A stretch of DNA of 57,236 bases, from the NCBI GenBank assembly GCA_018064505.1, contig JAGHVC010000049.1, positions 1 through 57,236 on the forward strand, in the 5' to 3' direction. Positions 1 to 8,481 of this stretch are shown piece after piece. The translations under genes and the position numbers were made by a program. The notes beneath the pieces were generated by a model. That model was given only the letters and a program-made list of their open reading frames with translations, was not told the origin of the DNA and searched no databases. The stretch comes from Candidatus Minthosoma caballi. GTDB lineage: Bacteria > Bacteroidota > Bacteroidia > Bacteroidales > Bacteroidaceae. How positions within the stretch are numbered: position 1 is the stretch's first letter; every line of letters begins with the position of its first letter.

Positions 1-1037
1 TCATAGTCATCCATTGTAATGTAGGTCTTGACATTCTTGCACTTCTTTACCTTCAATGGAATGAAGCCCACAATGCTCTCGCCTGGCTTGATGCTGTTAG
101 AGCGCAGAGCCTTAGGGTCGTTATTAGGATGATCCTGAAGGTACTCCTGGATGCGGTTCTCCTGCGCCCGTTTATAAGCCTGCTCCAAGGCTCTCAAGCC
201 AATATTTCCCAATTCGTTTTTGGTGTTGATGCGCTTATGGTATATAAGGCTTTCGGTCATTCTTGCCACATCGCCACCCGTCTGCTCACGAGCTTCAAAG
301 CGACGATCATCCTCGATGCGAGCATCGTAGCTCTCAGGAGTGTAGCGTACCACCTGCACTGGCTTTCCATTTTTGTCAGTACCAGTGTAACGCACTTTAG
401 AAAGGTCGAACATCACGCCGTGGTCAGAATTGTTGGTGATCTCAAGGTGGATGAGGAAGTCATTGCCATACCAAGAGTCGTGGTACAGCATCATCAAACC
501 GTCCTTGATGTAATATGAGTAGTTTTTGCCATTGGTCTTATAACGACCGAAGATAACATGTCCGTCATCAAGGAATCGCCCTGTGTCGATGACATCTTTA
601 GGGTCAATCTTCTCCACATGAATGCCGTAAACATTCAACATGCCATCCTCGTGCTTAGTATCATCCTCCACGATGTCGAAGCCTCCAGTCGGATCAAACT
701 TCTCGAATTCCAGAACATAGTTGATCTTCTCGCCCTTTTTCTTAGTGTTAAGATATCTTGGCTCTGCCTCATCCCATAGCGGGAAGTTGATTGAGTTGAT
801 AATCTTGTAGTTAACATTGTTCTTCACAGCCTTCATCTTACGCGGAAGATAATAGAGAGTAGATTCGTCGCTCGGAGCAGTGAATGTGCAATACACCAGT
901 ACACTATTCTCGGTTTCGATCACCTGGTGCAGAACAGAATTCGCAGTTTCCGACTTGTCAATAGAACTTACCTTATACTGGGCATCGGCAATAATCGACG
1001 CCATTAAGCAAAGAATAAATAGAATCTGTTTTTTCAT
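1..1037 (-). CDS. Secreted protein of unknown function, 3' end cut by window edge
   Basis: An open frame runs leftward from an ATG at 1035-1037 through the first base of the window without a stop, giving 345 complete codons. The product starts with a signal peptide (MKKQILFILCLMASIIADAQ) that should be cleaved after the Ala-Asp-Ala-Gln region, so it is exported to the periplasm or surface. The rest is hydrophilic, with no transmembrane segment and no enzyme motif I recognise. A strong Bacteroidetes promoter lies just upstream (1067-1098), which supports this start. The C-terminus is missing, so a sorting domain cannot be excluded. I do not recognise the family and assign no function. Confidence 0.8.
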   Translation of the reverse strand, partial: MKKQILFILCLMASIIADAQYKVSSIDKSETANSVLHQVIETENSVLVYCTFTAPSDESTLYYLPRKMKAVKNNVNYKIINSINFPLWDEAEPRYLNTKKKGEKINYVLEFEKFDPTGGFDIVEDDTKHEDGMLNVYGIHVEKIDPKDVIDTGRFLDDGHVIFGRYKTNGKNYSYYIKDGLMMLYHDSWYGNDFLIHLEITNNSDHGVMFDLSKVRYTGTDKNGKPVQVVRYTPESYDARIEDDRRFEAREQTGGDVARMTESLIYHKRINTKNELGNIGLRALEQAYKRAQENRIQEYLQDHPNNDPKALRSNSIKPGESIVGFIPLKVKKCKNVKTYITMDDY

Positions 1038-1066
1038 ATTTAAAATTATTAATGATGAATTTGCTG

Positions 1067-1098
1067 CAAAATTACATGTTTTTTTCTCATCCACCAAA
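1067..1098 (-). promoter_or_regulatory. Bacteroidetes-type promoter for the gene ending at the window edge
   Basis: On the minus strand TTTG (1095-1098) is followed after 20 bases by TAATTTTG (1067-1074), matching the Bacteroidetes -33/-7 promoter. Transcription would start about 25 bases upstream of the ATG at 1037. Confidence 0.65.
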
Positions 1099-1196
1099 TA
1101 TTCACAATTTTCTTTGCACAAAAAGCGACTATTTAGAGAGGAAATTAGACCTTAGCTTATTGAAAATCAGCATTGTTATGTATCTATGCTCAACTC

Positions 1197-1403
1197 ATGC
1201 CTTATGCACCCTCGGACGCATGCCTTGTATGCCCACGGACGCACGCCTTATACGACCACGAACATACGCCTTGCGAGCTCAGATACTTATGCCCGATGCG
1301 TCTCGCAGCTTACGCCTTATATCGACTGTGCGTTATGCCTTGTTTCGACCATGCGATACAAGGCGTATCGCACAAGAGTTACAAGGCATAAACTGAGAGG
1401 GGT
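1197..1403. repeat. Degenerate 23-base tandem array with an orientation switch
   Basis: Seven consecutive units of exactly 23 bases start at 1197, 1220, 1243, 1266, 1289, 1312 and 1335, each opening with ATGCC or ACGCC (usually A[T/C]GCCTT). From 1358 two further 23-base units carry the complementary word ACAAGGC at the same phase, so the array reverses orientation. The junction forms a perfect 8-bp stem with a 5-base loop (1352-1372). The array fills about half of the 439-base gap between the secreted-protein gene and the HAD gene. A second, weak inverted repeat (AAGTTTTC/GAAAACTT) lies at 1434-1464. Several frames are open across the array, but a 23-base period cannot encode a protein repeat. 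Confidence 0.75.
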
Positions 1404-1476
1404 GAAAAGCGTATAATTTCAGAATATATTGGCAAGTTTTCACGACGAAAATAGAAGAAAACTTACACCGTTTTAC

Positions 1477-2292
1477 TTAATGAAGAATGAATTTCTCAAC
1501 AACAGCAGCCACCCCATCCTCTTCATTGCTAAGCGTCACGAAATCAGCATGTTCACGCACCACTGGCTGAGCATTTGCCATTGCAACTCCAAGACCTGCA
1601 TACTCTATCATTGAGAGATCGTTGAATCCATCACCGCATGCAATAAGTTCCTCACGCGCAATACCAATTTTATCTAACAAGAGGGACAAGCATTTTGCTT
1701 TGTCAATACCATTCGGAACAAGCTCAAGAAAGAATGGCTCACTACGAAACACCCCCATCTTGCCTTTCAAATGTTCTGCCATTTCAAGTTCAAGCTCATG
1801 AAGCGGTTCTGGATCTCCTACTATGAGACACTTTGGCAATGGATAAGTAACCTCCTCAAGGAAATTTGGCACTTGGCGAATTGGCATCTTGTTAAGAAAA
1901 GCTGTATGCATAACATACGGATACTCAGGAGCTTCAGTCACTATCTCATCTCCGCAATAGCTGAGAATCACAAAGTCATCTCGCTTCTTTGAGCATTCAT
2001 ACAAATATGGCTTCTGTTCTTCAGGCAAGTAATCAGAATAGAGCAATTCTTTCGAACTCCAATCTATAATCATTCCGCCATTGAAACTGAGGATAAAGCC
2101 ACCAAACTCACTCATTCGCAACTCGTCAGCAAGAGGAGCAACGCCGTATGTTGGGCGCCCTGAAGCAAGAATCAGCCTAAGGCCTTGCTGCTGAGCTCGG
2201 ATGAGAGTGTCGCGAGTGTGTGGTGAAATTGTCTTGTCGTTTCGCGTCAATGTGCCGTCAAGATCAAGCGCTAAAAGTTTATAATTGCTCAT
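1477..2292 (-). CDS. Cof-type HAD-IIB family phosphatase
   Basis: This 271-residue cytoplasmic protein has the layout of Cof/YidA-type haloacid dehalogenase hydrolases, Mg-dependent phosphatases acting on sugar phosphates and similar metabolites. Motif I is LDLDGTLT near residues 9-16 with the nucleophilic Asp, motif II is the Ser in LASGRP near residue 44, and motif IV is GDGFNDLSM near residue 220 with the metal-binding Asp residues. The variable cap lies between motifs II and III, as in class IIB. The length is normal. It is transcribed alone, divergently from the small secreted-protein gene at 2393. The natural substrate cannot be told from sequence, as family members are promiscuous. Confidence 0.9.
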   Translation of the reverse strand: MSNYKLLALDLDGTLTRNDKTISPHTRDTLIRAQQQGLRLILASGRPTYGVAPLADELRMSEFGGFILSFNGGMIIDWSSKELLYSDYLPEEQKPYLYECSKKRDDFVILSYCGDEIVTEAPEYPYVMHTAFLNKMPIRQVPNFLEEVTYPLPKCLIVGDPEPLHELELEMAEHLKGKMGVFRSEPFFLELVPNGIDKAKCLSLLLDKIGIAREELIACGDGFNDLSMIEYAGLGVAMANAQPVVREHADFVTLSNEEDGVAAVVEKFILH

Positions 2293-2361
2293 TTAACTAT
2301 ATTTTTTATGCAAATTAACAAAATAAAACTCAATGATAAAGCATCTTTGAGGATTTTGTTA

Positions 2362-2369
2362 TACATTTG
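2362..2369 (+). promoter_or_regulatory. -7 box (TACATTTG) for the 2393 gene
   Basis: TACATTTG fits the Bacteroidetes -7 consensus and lies 23 bases before the ATG at 2393. I see no well-spaced -33 box, so the call rests on the -7 match and position. Confidence 0.5.
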
Positions 2370-2392
2370 TACTTAAATAAGATACACTCAAC

Positions 2393-2803
2393 ATGAAGAA
2401 AGGACTAATTCTATCTATTCTCCTCACTATTGCAACTGCAATTTCTGCACAGGAGGCATTTACTGGCAAATTCTATTGCGAAGCGCTGAAAGCAACAATG
2501 CAGCTAAGCCTTGCTGACAACAATATCGCATTGCCTGACCTCGATTTCGAAGACACTTACGGCTACCTAAAAGGTAACCTGAATGGCACATGGGTGATTC
2601 TGAAAGTGAAAAAAGCCGACGACAAGAAAGCATTGGTGCGAATGATTAGCGACATGGGCAATGATGCTCAGGATGTGGAACTTACATTCAACAGCGAGGG
2701 GAATATTGAGATGAAGCTTGTGGGTGGTGAGCAGAATATTAAAACCATCGAAGGAAGCAAGTATGTGAAACTGCCTAAAGCAATTGTGTTCGTCAAAAAA
2801 TGA
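2393..2803 (+). CDS. Small secreted protein, unknown function
   Basis: The product has 136 residues and begins with a clear signal peptide (Lys-Lys, then about 15 hydrophobic residues, ending Ile-Ser-Ala-Gln). The mature part of about 116 residues is predicted soluble and exported. It looks beta-rich, with no cysteine pair in the mature chain and no catalytic motif I recognise. The stop codon overlaps the start of the helicase gene by four bases (2800-2803), so the two are probably translationally coupled, although their functions look unrelated. I do not recognise the family. Confidence 0.8.
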   Translation: MKKGLILSILLTIATAISAQEAFTGKFYCEALKATMQLSLADNNIALPDLDFEDTYGYLKGNLNGTWVILKVKKADDKKALVRMISDMGNDAQDVELTFNSEGNIEMKLVGGEQNIKTIEGSKYVKLPKAIVFVKK

Positions 2804-5304
2804 GCAACTACTTAGATTCTTTCAATCCTCCTCAGCGTGAGGCGGTTGAGTATTGCGACGGACCATCTCTTGTCATTGCTGGAGCTGGTTCGGGCAAGAC
2901 GAGAGTGCTCACAAACAAGATTGCCTATCTGATGGAGCACGGCTACGAACCGTGGTCTATTCTTGCACTTACATTCACCAACAAAGCTGCCAACGAGATG
3001 AAGGAGCGTATTGCGAAAATCGTTGGCACAGAGTGCGCTCGACACTTATGGATGGGCACATTCCACAGCATTTTTCTTCATATCCTTCGCATTGAACATG
3101 AGCACATTGGCTTCTCTTCAAGCTTCACTATCTACGATGCTGCCGACAGCAAGAGCCTTGTGAAAAGCATCATCAAGGAGATGGAATTGGATGACAAGAA
3201 GTACAAACCAGGCGATGTGCTGAACAACATCAGCAATTGTAAGAATCAGCTCATCACGGCAGAACAATATGTGAACAATCCTGCCAACATGCAGAGTGAT
3301 GCAAGGCGCAACACCCCTATGCTTGGGAAGATCTTCGAGCGATATTGCAGCAGATGCAAGCAATCTGACGCAATGGATTTTGACGATATTCTACTTTATA
3401 CATACTTGCTTTTTGCTAACAACCCTGAGGTGAAAGACAAATGGGAGACACGATTCAAGTATGTGCTTGTGGATGAGTATCAAGACACTAACTTCGCTCA
3501 GCATCAGATTGTGTGGCAGCTTACAGAGCATCGTCAGCATGTGTGCGTCGTGGGCGATGATGCACAAAGCATCTACAGCTTCCGCGGTGCAAACATCGAC
3601 AACATCCTCACTTTCACTAATCAATACACTGATGCTAAGCTTTTCAAACTTGAGCAGAATTACCGTTCCACTCAGAATATTGTAGAAGCAGCAAACAGCC
3701 TGATTGGAAAGAATAGCAGACAGATACGCAAGGAGGTTTTCTCCGAAAATGACCGAGGTGAACTGATTCATGTGCTTAGCACTCAATCTGACATTGAAGA
3801 AGTCAGAGTTGTCGTCAACAATATCAAGAAGTTGAAAAAGCTGGATGGAGGAGAATTCTCAGATTTTGCTATCCTCTACCGCACTAACGCTCAAAGCCGC
3901 GTGTTTGAAGAGTCGTTGCGCAAGGAAGGCATTCCTTATCGCATTTTTGGAGGACTCTCTTTCTATCAGCGCAAAGAGATAAAAGACATTATCGCATACT
4001 TCCGCCTTGTTGTCAATCATAATGATGAAGAGGCTTTTCGACGCATCATCAATTACCCCGCAAGAGGCATTGGGCAAACAACTGTACAAAAGATTGTGCA
4101 GCAAGCAAATGACCATGAGACAAGTCTTTGGAATGTGATAAGCGACCCTATCACTTATGGTCTTAGCGTAAACAAAGGCACTGCTACAAAGATTCAGCAA
4201 TTCCATGATCTCATAGAGGGATTTGCAGAACAAGCAGCCATGCTTCCTGCTGATCAGATAGGCACTCTGATTGTGAAACAAAGCGGAATCATCAATGATA
4301 TTTACCAAGACTCAACTGCAGAGAATCTTGCTCGTCAAGAGAATGTAGAGGAATTGGTGAATGGCTTGCAAGATTTCGTTCAGCAGCGTATGGAAGAAGG
4401 CAATGAGAATGTCTCACTCATCGACTATTTGTCTGAAGTATCGCTTCTTAGCGAAATTGATACTGATAAAGGGGATGACGAGCACAAGGTGACTCTCATG
4501 ACAATCCACTCTGCAAAAGGACTCGAGTTCGGCACGGTGTTTGTGGTTGGAATGGAGGACGGCCTTTTCCCTTCACAGATGAGTTCTGGCTCACCTCGTG
4601 AGATGGAAGAAGAGAGACGATTGTTCTATGTTGCAATCACTCGCGCAAAGACTCGCTGCTTCGTAAGCTACGCACAATGTCGCTTACGCTACGGAACAAT
4701 GGAATTCGGAGCTCCAAGCCGTTTCCTATCCGACATTGACCAAAAGTATTTGGACAAGCAGCAAACAATGGCCTCGCAGCGAAAGAATGCAAGCGATGAT
4801 ATTGACTTACCATGGAAAAGACGCAACCGTCTATTTGATGATGAAGGTTTCATTGGCGCAAATAGAGATTCTGAAAGAAGCAGATTCTCGTCATCAAGCG
4901 GACAAGGGTATTCTGCACACACTCAGGGCTACTCATCTTCAAACGGTCATAGCCAACCTTCTCCAAACAGACAAATCTACTCATCTTCAAGCAGTTCGCC
5001 CTACTCTTCTGCTCCTCGTCCATTCACGCCTACTGTTCCAAAGCAGGAGACACAGATGCCGCAAGGAATGAGAAAGATTACAAAAATTGTAACAGAGAAA
5101 TCAAAAACCGACTCTGTTCCATCAACATCTACTGCTCAGGGCACACTTGCCGTAGGAGCTCACATTTTACACGAGCGCTTCGGTCGTGGCGAAGTGATGA
5201 AGATTGAGGGAGGTGGAGAAATGACAAAAGCAACAATTCAATTTGAGAATGTTGGCTCAAAGCAATTGTTGCTCAAATACGCTAAGTTTAAGATTATCGA
5301 CTAA
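2800..5304 (+). CDS. UvrD/PcrA-type superfamily I DNA helicase
   Basis: This 834-residue ATP-dependent 3'-5' DNA helicase belongs to the UvrD/PcrA/Rep group, which acts in nucleotide excision repair, mismatch repair and replication restart. The Q motif (Gln12) and Walker A AGAGSGKT (27-34) sit at the N-terminus, and Walker B/motif II DEYQDT lies near residue 225. Motif III (GDDAQSIYSFRGA), motif IV (QNYRST), motif V (TIHSAKGLEF) and motif VI (VAITRAK) follow in order. Residues of about 640-765 form a Ser-rich, low-complexity linker, followed by a small C-terminal Tudor-like domain (VGAHILHERFGRGEVMKIEG region) typical of PcrA. The start overlaps the upstream stop codon. The length is slightly above the usual 720-780 because of the Ser-rich linker. 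Confidence 0.95.
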   Translation: MSNYLDSFNPPQREAVEYCDGPSLVIAGAGSGKTRVLTNKIAYLMEHGYEPWSILALTFTNKAANEMKERIAKIVGTECARHLWMGTFHSIFLHILRIEHEHIGFSSSFTIYDAADSKSLVKSIIKEMELDDKKYKPGDVLNNISNCKNQLITAEQYVNNPANMQSDARRNTPMLGKIFERYCSRCKQSDAMDFDDILLYTYLLFANNPEVKDKWETRFKYVLVDEYQDTNFAQHQIVWQLTEHRQHVCVVGDDAQSIYSFRGANIDNILTFTNQYTDAKLFKLEQNYRSTQNIVEAANSLIGKNSRQIRKEVFSENDRGELIHVLSTQSDIEEVRVVVNNIKKLKKLDGGEFSDFAILYRTNAQSRVFEESLRKEGIPYRIFGGLSFYQRKEIKDIIAYFRLVVNHNDEEAFRRIINYPARGIGQTTVQKIVQQANDHETSLWNVISDPITYGLSVNKGTATKIQQFHDLIEGFAEQAAMLPADQIGTLIVKQSGIINDIYQDSTAENLARQENVEELVNGLQDFVQQRMEEGNENVSLIDYLSEVSLLSEIDTDKGDDEHKVTLMTIHSAKGLEFGTVFVVGMEDGLFPSQMSSGSPREMEEERRLFYVAITRAKTRCFVSYAQCRLRYGTMEFGAPSRFLSDIDQKYLDKQQTMASQRKNASDDIDLPWKRRNRLFDDEGFIGANRDSERSRFSSSSGQGYSAHTQGYSSSNGHSQPSPNRQIYSSSSSSPYSSAPRPFTPTVPKQETQMPQGMRKITKIVTEKSKTDSVPSTSTAQGTLAVGAHILHERFGRGEVMKIEGGGEMTKATIQFENVGSKQLLLKYAKFKIID

Positions 5305-5343
5305 GTTCATTCAAAAGATTATCGGCTAAGTTACTTCTTAAAA

Positions 5344-6510
5344 ATGACATTACTTGAACAAAATATATCGCAGATTCCCTCACCTTGTTATGTGATGGAG
5401 GAAGAGTTATTGCGCAGAAACCTATCACTTATTAAAAGTGTGGCAGAGCGCGCAAATGTTGAAATAATCCTTGCCTTCAAAGCATTCGCACTTTGGAAGT
5501 CTTTCCCTATTTTCCGCGAATATATTACCCACACAACTGCTTCTTCTTTGTATGAGGCTCGTCTTGCCGCAGAAGAGTTTGGCAGTAAAGCACACACTTA
5601 TTCACCTGCCTACACAGATGAAGAGTTTGATCAGATAGCAGATTGTTCAAGCCACATCACTTTCAACTCACTCTCTCAGTATAAGCATTTCCATCTCAAA
5701 GCACAAGGCAAAGCCTCATTGGGAATTCGTGTAAATCCAGAGTACAGCGAAATAGAGACAGAGCTATACAATCCATGTGCGCCTGGCTCTCGTTTTGGCA
5801 TTCTCAGCAGCGACTTGCCTGAGACATTGCCAAGCGACATTGAAGGCTTCCACATTCATTGCCACTGCGAGAGCGGCAGCGACACTTTTGAACGCACTCT
5901 CAAGCACATTGAAGAGAAGTTCGCTGCTTGGTTTCCTCAAATAAAATGGATTAACTTTGGAGGTGGGCACCTGATGACTCGCAAAGACTATGATGTTGAG
6001 TTTCTAATCAACACGCTAAATGCTTTCCATCAGCGTCATCCGCATTTGAAAGTAGTGCTCGAACCTGGCAGTGCATTTGCTTGGCAAACAGGACCTTTAG
6101 TATCGAAAGTAGTGGATATTGTTGAGAATTACGGAGTGAAAACTGCAATTCTCAATGTTTCTTTCACATGCCACATGCCCGACTGCCTTGAAATGCCATA
6201 CAAGCCAGCCATTCGCAATGCTGTCACTTTAGACGAAGAAGATTTAGACACAGCAAGAACTTTGCCTCACACTTATCGACTTGGAGGCAATAGCTGCTTG
6301 AGCGGAGACTTCATGGGATTATGGCAATTTCCTCACGAACTTTCTATCGGTGAAACGATTATATTTGAAGACATGATCCACTACACCACCGTAAAGACAT
6401 GCATGTTCAATGGCATCAACCATCCTTCAATAGGAATGCTTCACACAGACGGTTCGTTTGAACTGTTCAGGAAGTATTCCTACGAAGATTATAGAGATAG
6501 GATGGATTGA
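5344..6510 (+). CDS. nspC: Carboxynorspermidine/carboxyspermidine decarboxylase
   Basis: This 388-residue PLP enzyme removes the carboxyl group from carboxy(nor)spermidine, the last step of the alternative spermidine pathway common in Bacteroidetes and Vibrio. It has the fold III alanine-racemase/ornithine-decarboxylase layout. The PLP lysine is K46 in LAFKAFA, phosphate-binding residues lie in WINFGGGH near residue 200, and a C-terminal beta domain contains the GNSCLSGD segment that supplies the active-site Cys and Asp. The length is normal. It lies 39 bases after the helicase stop, probably co-transcribed, and ends at a hairpin terminator. Its usual partner, carboxyspermidine dehydrogenase, is not in this window. 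Confidence 0.93.
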   Translation: MTLLEQNISQIPSPCYVMEEELLRRNLSLIKSVAERANVEIILAFKAFALWKSFPIFREYITHTTASSLYEARLAAEEFGSKAHTYSPAYTDEEFDQIADCSSHITFNSLSQYKHFHLKAQGKASLGIRVNPEYSEIETELYNPCAPGSRFGILSSDLPETLPSDIEGFHIHCHCESGSDTFERTLKHIEEKFAAWFPQIKWINFGGGHLMTRKDYDVEFLINTLNAFHQRHPHLKVVLEPGSAFAWQTGPLVSKVVDIVENYGVKTAILNVSFTCHMPDCLEMPYKPAIRNAVTLDEEDLDTARTLPHTYRLGGNSCLSGDFMGLWQFPHELSIGETIIFEDMIHYTTVKTCMFNGINHPSIGMLHTDGSFELFRKYSYEDYRDRMD

Positions 6511-6524
6511 TTCAAAATAATTTT

Positions 6525-6552
6525 GCAGAATAGTAAGTGGCTGCTATTCTGC
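6525..6552 (+). terminator. Rho-independent terminator after nspC
   Basis: GCAGAATAG (6525-6533) pairs perfectly with CTATTCTGC (6544-6552), followed by TTTT. The hairpin overlaps the stop codon of the convergent gene at 6544. Confidence 0.6.
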
Positions 6553-7785
6553 TTTTGGAGCTGCCGCTTTGAGGACGAGTGATGTGATACGCATTGCCTC
6601 ATTCAACACTGCAGTACCTGTAAAGTGCTTAACATTATCAGGAGTTGGAGTTGACTCACTTTCGAGTTCTATACTCTCAAGTGAAGAAACCGAAGTGCTG
6701 TAAGTTTCCTCATCCAAAGCGAATTGCACATTATAAACAGAACGGCCACCAGCATCAACTTTAGAAACGCGAGCATTATTTACATTGAAGATGATTGTTC
6801 GTCCATTTTGGTGCACCTTAGCCATGTAAGCAAAAATATCCTCTTCTGTTGGATCGTTCTTGCCAATGTATGAGTTAACAGTACTAGCAAGCGTCATTTG
6901 GATTGCTGTTTTATCATTATTAGCAAGAGCCTCGAAATGATTTGAAAGAGTGCGCTTCACATTTGAGCTTTCTTCTGCAGAGAGCTCTTTCTTGTCAAGG
7001 TCAGAGATCTTCTTCTGCACTGCAGCAACGAACTTTCCATCAACAAACTGGTCGAGATATCTCTCATAAGCCTCCTTTGTGTCTGCCTTTAAAGCTTCTG
7101 CATAAGAAAGTGAGTCAATTGCCATATTGGCTCTCTCACGATAGAAGCCATCAGGGTGAGAATCAAGGAAACGATGTATTGCTTCAACTGACTCAAGTTT
7201 CTCTGCAGCATTCCAATCTGCACGCTCTGTAGTGAAACGGTCGTTTAGATTCTTAACTAGTTGATAGTGAGCAGCACCATCAATATAAGTGTCAAGGTAT
7301 TCCTCAAGAGCTATGCTGAGAGAGTCATAGTTTTTCTCGTTCTCATAACGCATAATCTTCTCGTAAACAGAATTTTCATCGTTATCATTGCCGCCTCTGA
7401 AAAATAAGTACCAAACTGCACCCCCTGCAAGGGCAAGAATCACAATGGTGATAATTGCAATTGTGCCTCCTGCACTCTTCTTTGCAGTAGGAGCAACTGC
7501 AGGAGCAGCCTGAGCAGTTGTTTCTGATGAAGTTGCATTACTTGCTGATGATGAAGCAGTTGCTGATGATGAAGCATTTGCTGATGACGAAGCAGTACTA
7601 CCTGACGATGCTGTAGTTTCAGCATTCTGAGGCTTAGGCGATGTAGCCTGAGTCGCAGAATTTGGGATTGGCTTATTTGCTCTGCCTGACTTTAGATACT
7701 GCTGAATTGGGAATCCGCAATGAGGACAAGCATTGGCCATGTCGCTCACTTCGCGGTTACATTCGGGACATTTAATAATTGCCAT
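6544..7785 (-). CDS. Zinc-ribbon, single-pass membrane protein of unknown function
   Basis: The 413-residue product starts with a zinc ribbon (C6-x2-C9 and C20-x2-C23, CPECN and CPHCG), then a Ser/Ala/Thr-rich linker of about 70 residues. A transmembrane helix lies near 107-130 and a large C-terminal region of about 280 residues follows, with TPR-like helical character to about residue 270 and then an alpha+beta tail with an NTF2- or DUF4878-like feel. The topology suggests a cytoplasmic metal-binding end and an extracytoplasmic sensor or scaffold. The linker is built from near-identical GCA/TCA codon repeats, a likely site of length variation. It follows the 7858 gene by 72 bases in the same direction. 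No precise function is assigned. Confidence 0.85.
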   Translation of the reverse strand: MAIIKCPECNREVSDMANACPHCGFPIQQYLKSGRANKPIPNSATQATSPKPQNAETTASSGSTASSSANASSSATASSSASNATSSETTAQAAPAVAPTAKKSAGGTIAIITIVILALAGGAVWYLFFRGGNDNDENSVYEKIMRYENEKNYDSLSIALEEYLDTYIDGAAHYQLVKNLNDRFTTERADWNAAEKLESVEAIHRFLDSHPDGFYRERANMAIDSLSYAEALKADTKEAYERYLDQFVDGKFVAAVQKKISDLDKKELSAEESSNVKRTLSNHFEALANNDKTAIQMTLASTVNSYIGKNDPTEEDIFAYMAKVHQNGRTIIFNVNNARVSKVDAGGRSVYNVQFALDEETYSTSVSSLESIELESESTPTPDNVKHFTGTAVLNEAMRITSLVLKAAAPKAE

Positions 7786-7857
7786 TTTATTTAACCTACT
7801 TATTCTTAATGTTCTATATTAGATGTGTATAATTAGCTATGATATCTTCTTTTTCTA

Positions 7858-8340
7858 TTACTGCACCAGAGCAGAATCTGCCTGTTCAACAATTTCTGCA
7901 GGCATGATTGGCGTTGCTTCTGTCTCATTTTCAGTTCCCTCTGAATTAACAGAAACAGAATCATTAACAATTCGCTTTGTAGTGTCTTGAGGCAAAGTGT
8001 CGTACATTGTCACTTTCTGGTTCACCTCCACTACTTGTTCGTCAGCAATCGTATCTCCATTTCCTTCAAACGCATGCATCTGTGGCTGGGCATTCTTATC
8101 AAACAACACAACAGACACAGCCGCGCATACTGAGAGAATGAGAAAAAAGAGAGTGCTGGTTTTAACAATTTTTCCTTCGCTTGGAAACTTCCAAGAAATA
8201 AAGAAATACACACATGAAATTAGAATCCATGCTATGCTAACCCATGTGAAGCCGAAAAGCAAACACTTCACGAGAATGCAAATGAATGCACTCACTGCAA
8301 TGACCAATCCTAAGTCAGAAAAAGGATTCCTGCGTTTCAT
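7858..8340 (-). CDS. Small membrane protein with two transmembrane helices
   Basis: I place the start at the ATG at 8340 (MKRRNPFSDLGL) rather than the in-frame ATG at 8376. The -7 box TAATTTTG lies at 8381-8388, so the upstream ATG would be at or before the transcription start. The resulting 160-residue protein has two or three hydrophobic segments in its first 100 residues and a hydrophilic, Glu/Thr-rich tail outside the membrane. There is no recognised domain. It probably forms an operon with the downstream zinc-ribbon membrane protein, suggesting a joint envelope role, which is inference. Confidence 0.75.
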   Translation of the reverse strand: MKRRNPFSDLGLVIAVSAFICILVKCLLFGFTWVSIAWILISCVYFFISWKFPSEGKIVKTSTLFFLILSVCAAVSVVLFDKNAQPQMHAFEGNGDTIADEQVVEVNQKVTMYDTLPQDTTKRIVNDSVSVNSEGTENETEATPIMPAEIVEQADSALVQ

Positions 8341-8380
8341 TAATGCTGATTTATTTCCTTTTATTCTCTTTTTCAATTTG

Positions 8381-8388
8381 CAAAATTA
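8381..8388 (-). promoter_or_regulatory. -7 box (TAATTTTG) for the 7858-8340 gene
   Basis: TAATTTTG on the minus strand lies 41 bases upstream of the preferred ATG (8340) and only 5 bases from the alternative ATG (8376). It therefore decides the start choice. Confidence 0.55.
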
Positions 8389-8427
8389 GCTATTCTTGCA
8401 TTAATAAAAGAATAAACAAGCCAAAAA

Positions 8428-8459
8428 TTGTTTACAACACAGAAAAATCACTACCTTTG
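8428..8459 (+). promoter_or_regulatory. Promoter for the DUF3298 lipoprotein gene
   Basis: TTGTTT (8428-8433) is followed 18 bases later by TACCTTTG (8452-8459), a good -33/-7 pair. It lies inside the longer reading frame that opens at 8428, so translation must begin downstream, at the ATG at 8482. Confidence 0.65.
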
Positions 8460-8481
8460 TGGCCAAATTCAATTTGTAACA

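Noticed and set aside
1197-1403. CRISPR array
   Set aside because: The units are contiguous and degenerate, with no conserved repeat separated by unique spacers, and there are no cas genes in the window. The same applies to the arrays at 13196 and 56452.
1052-1416. Three overlapping rightward reading frames of 72-114 codons across the first repeat array
   Set aside because: All three frames are open at once because the 23-base units lack stop codons in that composition; a 23-base period rotates the frame, and no ribosome site or protein-like pattern is seen.
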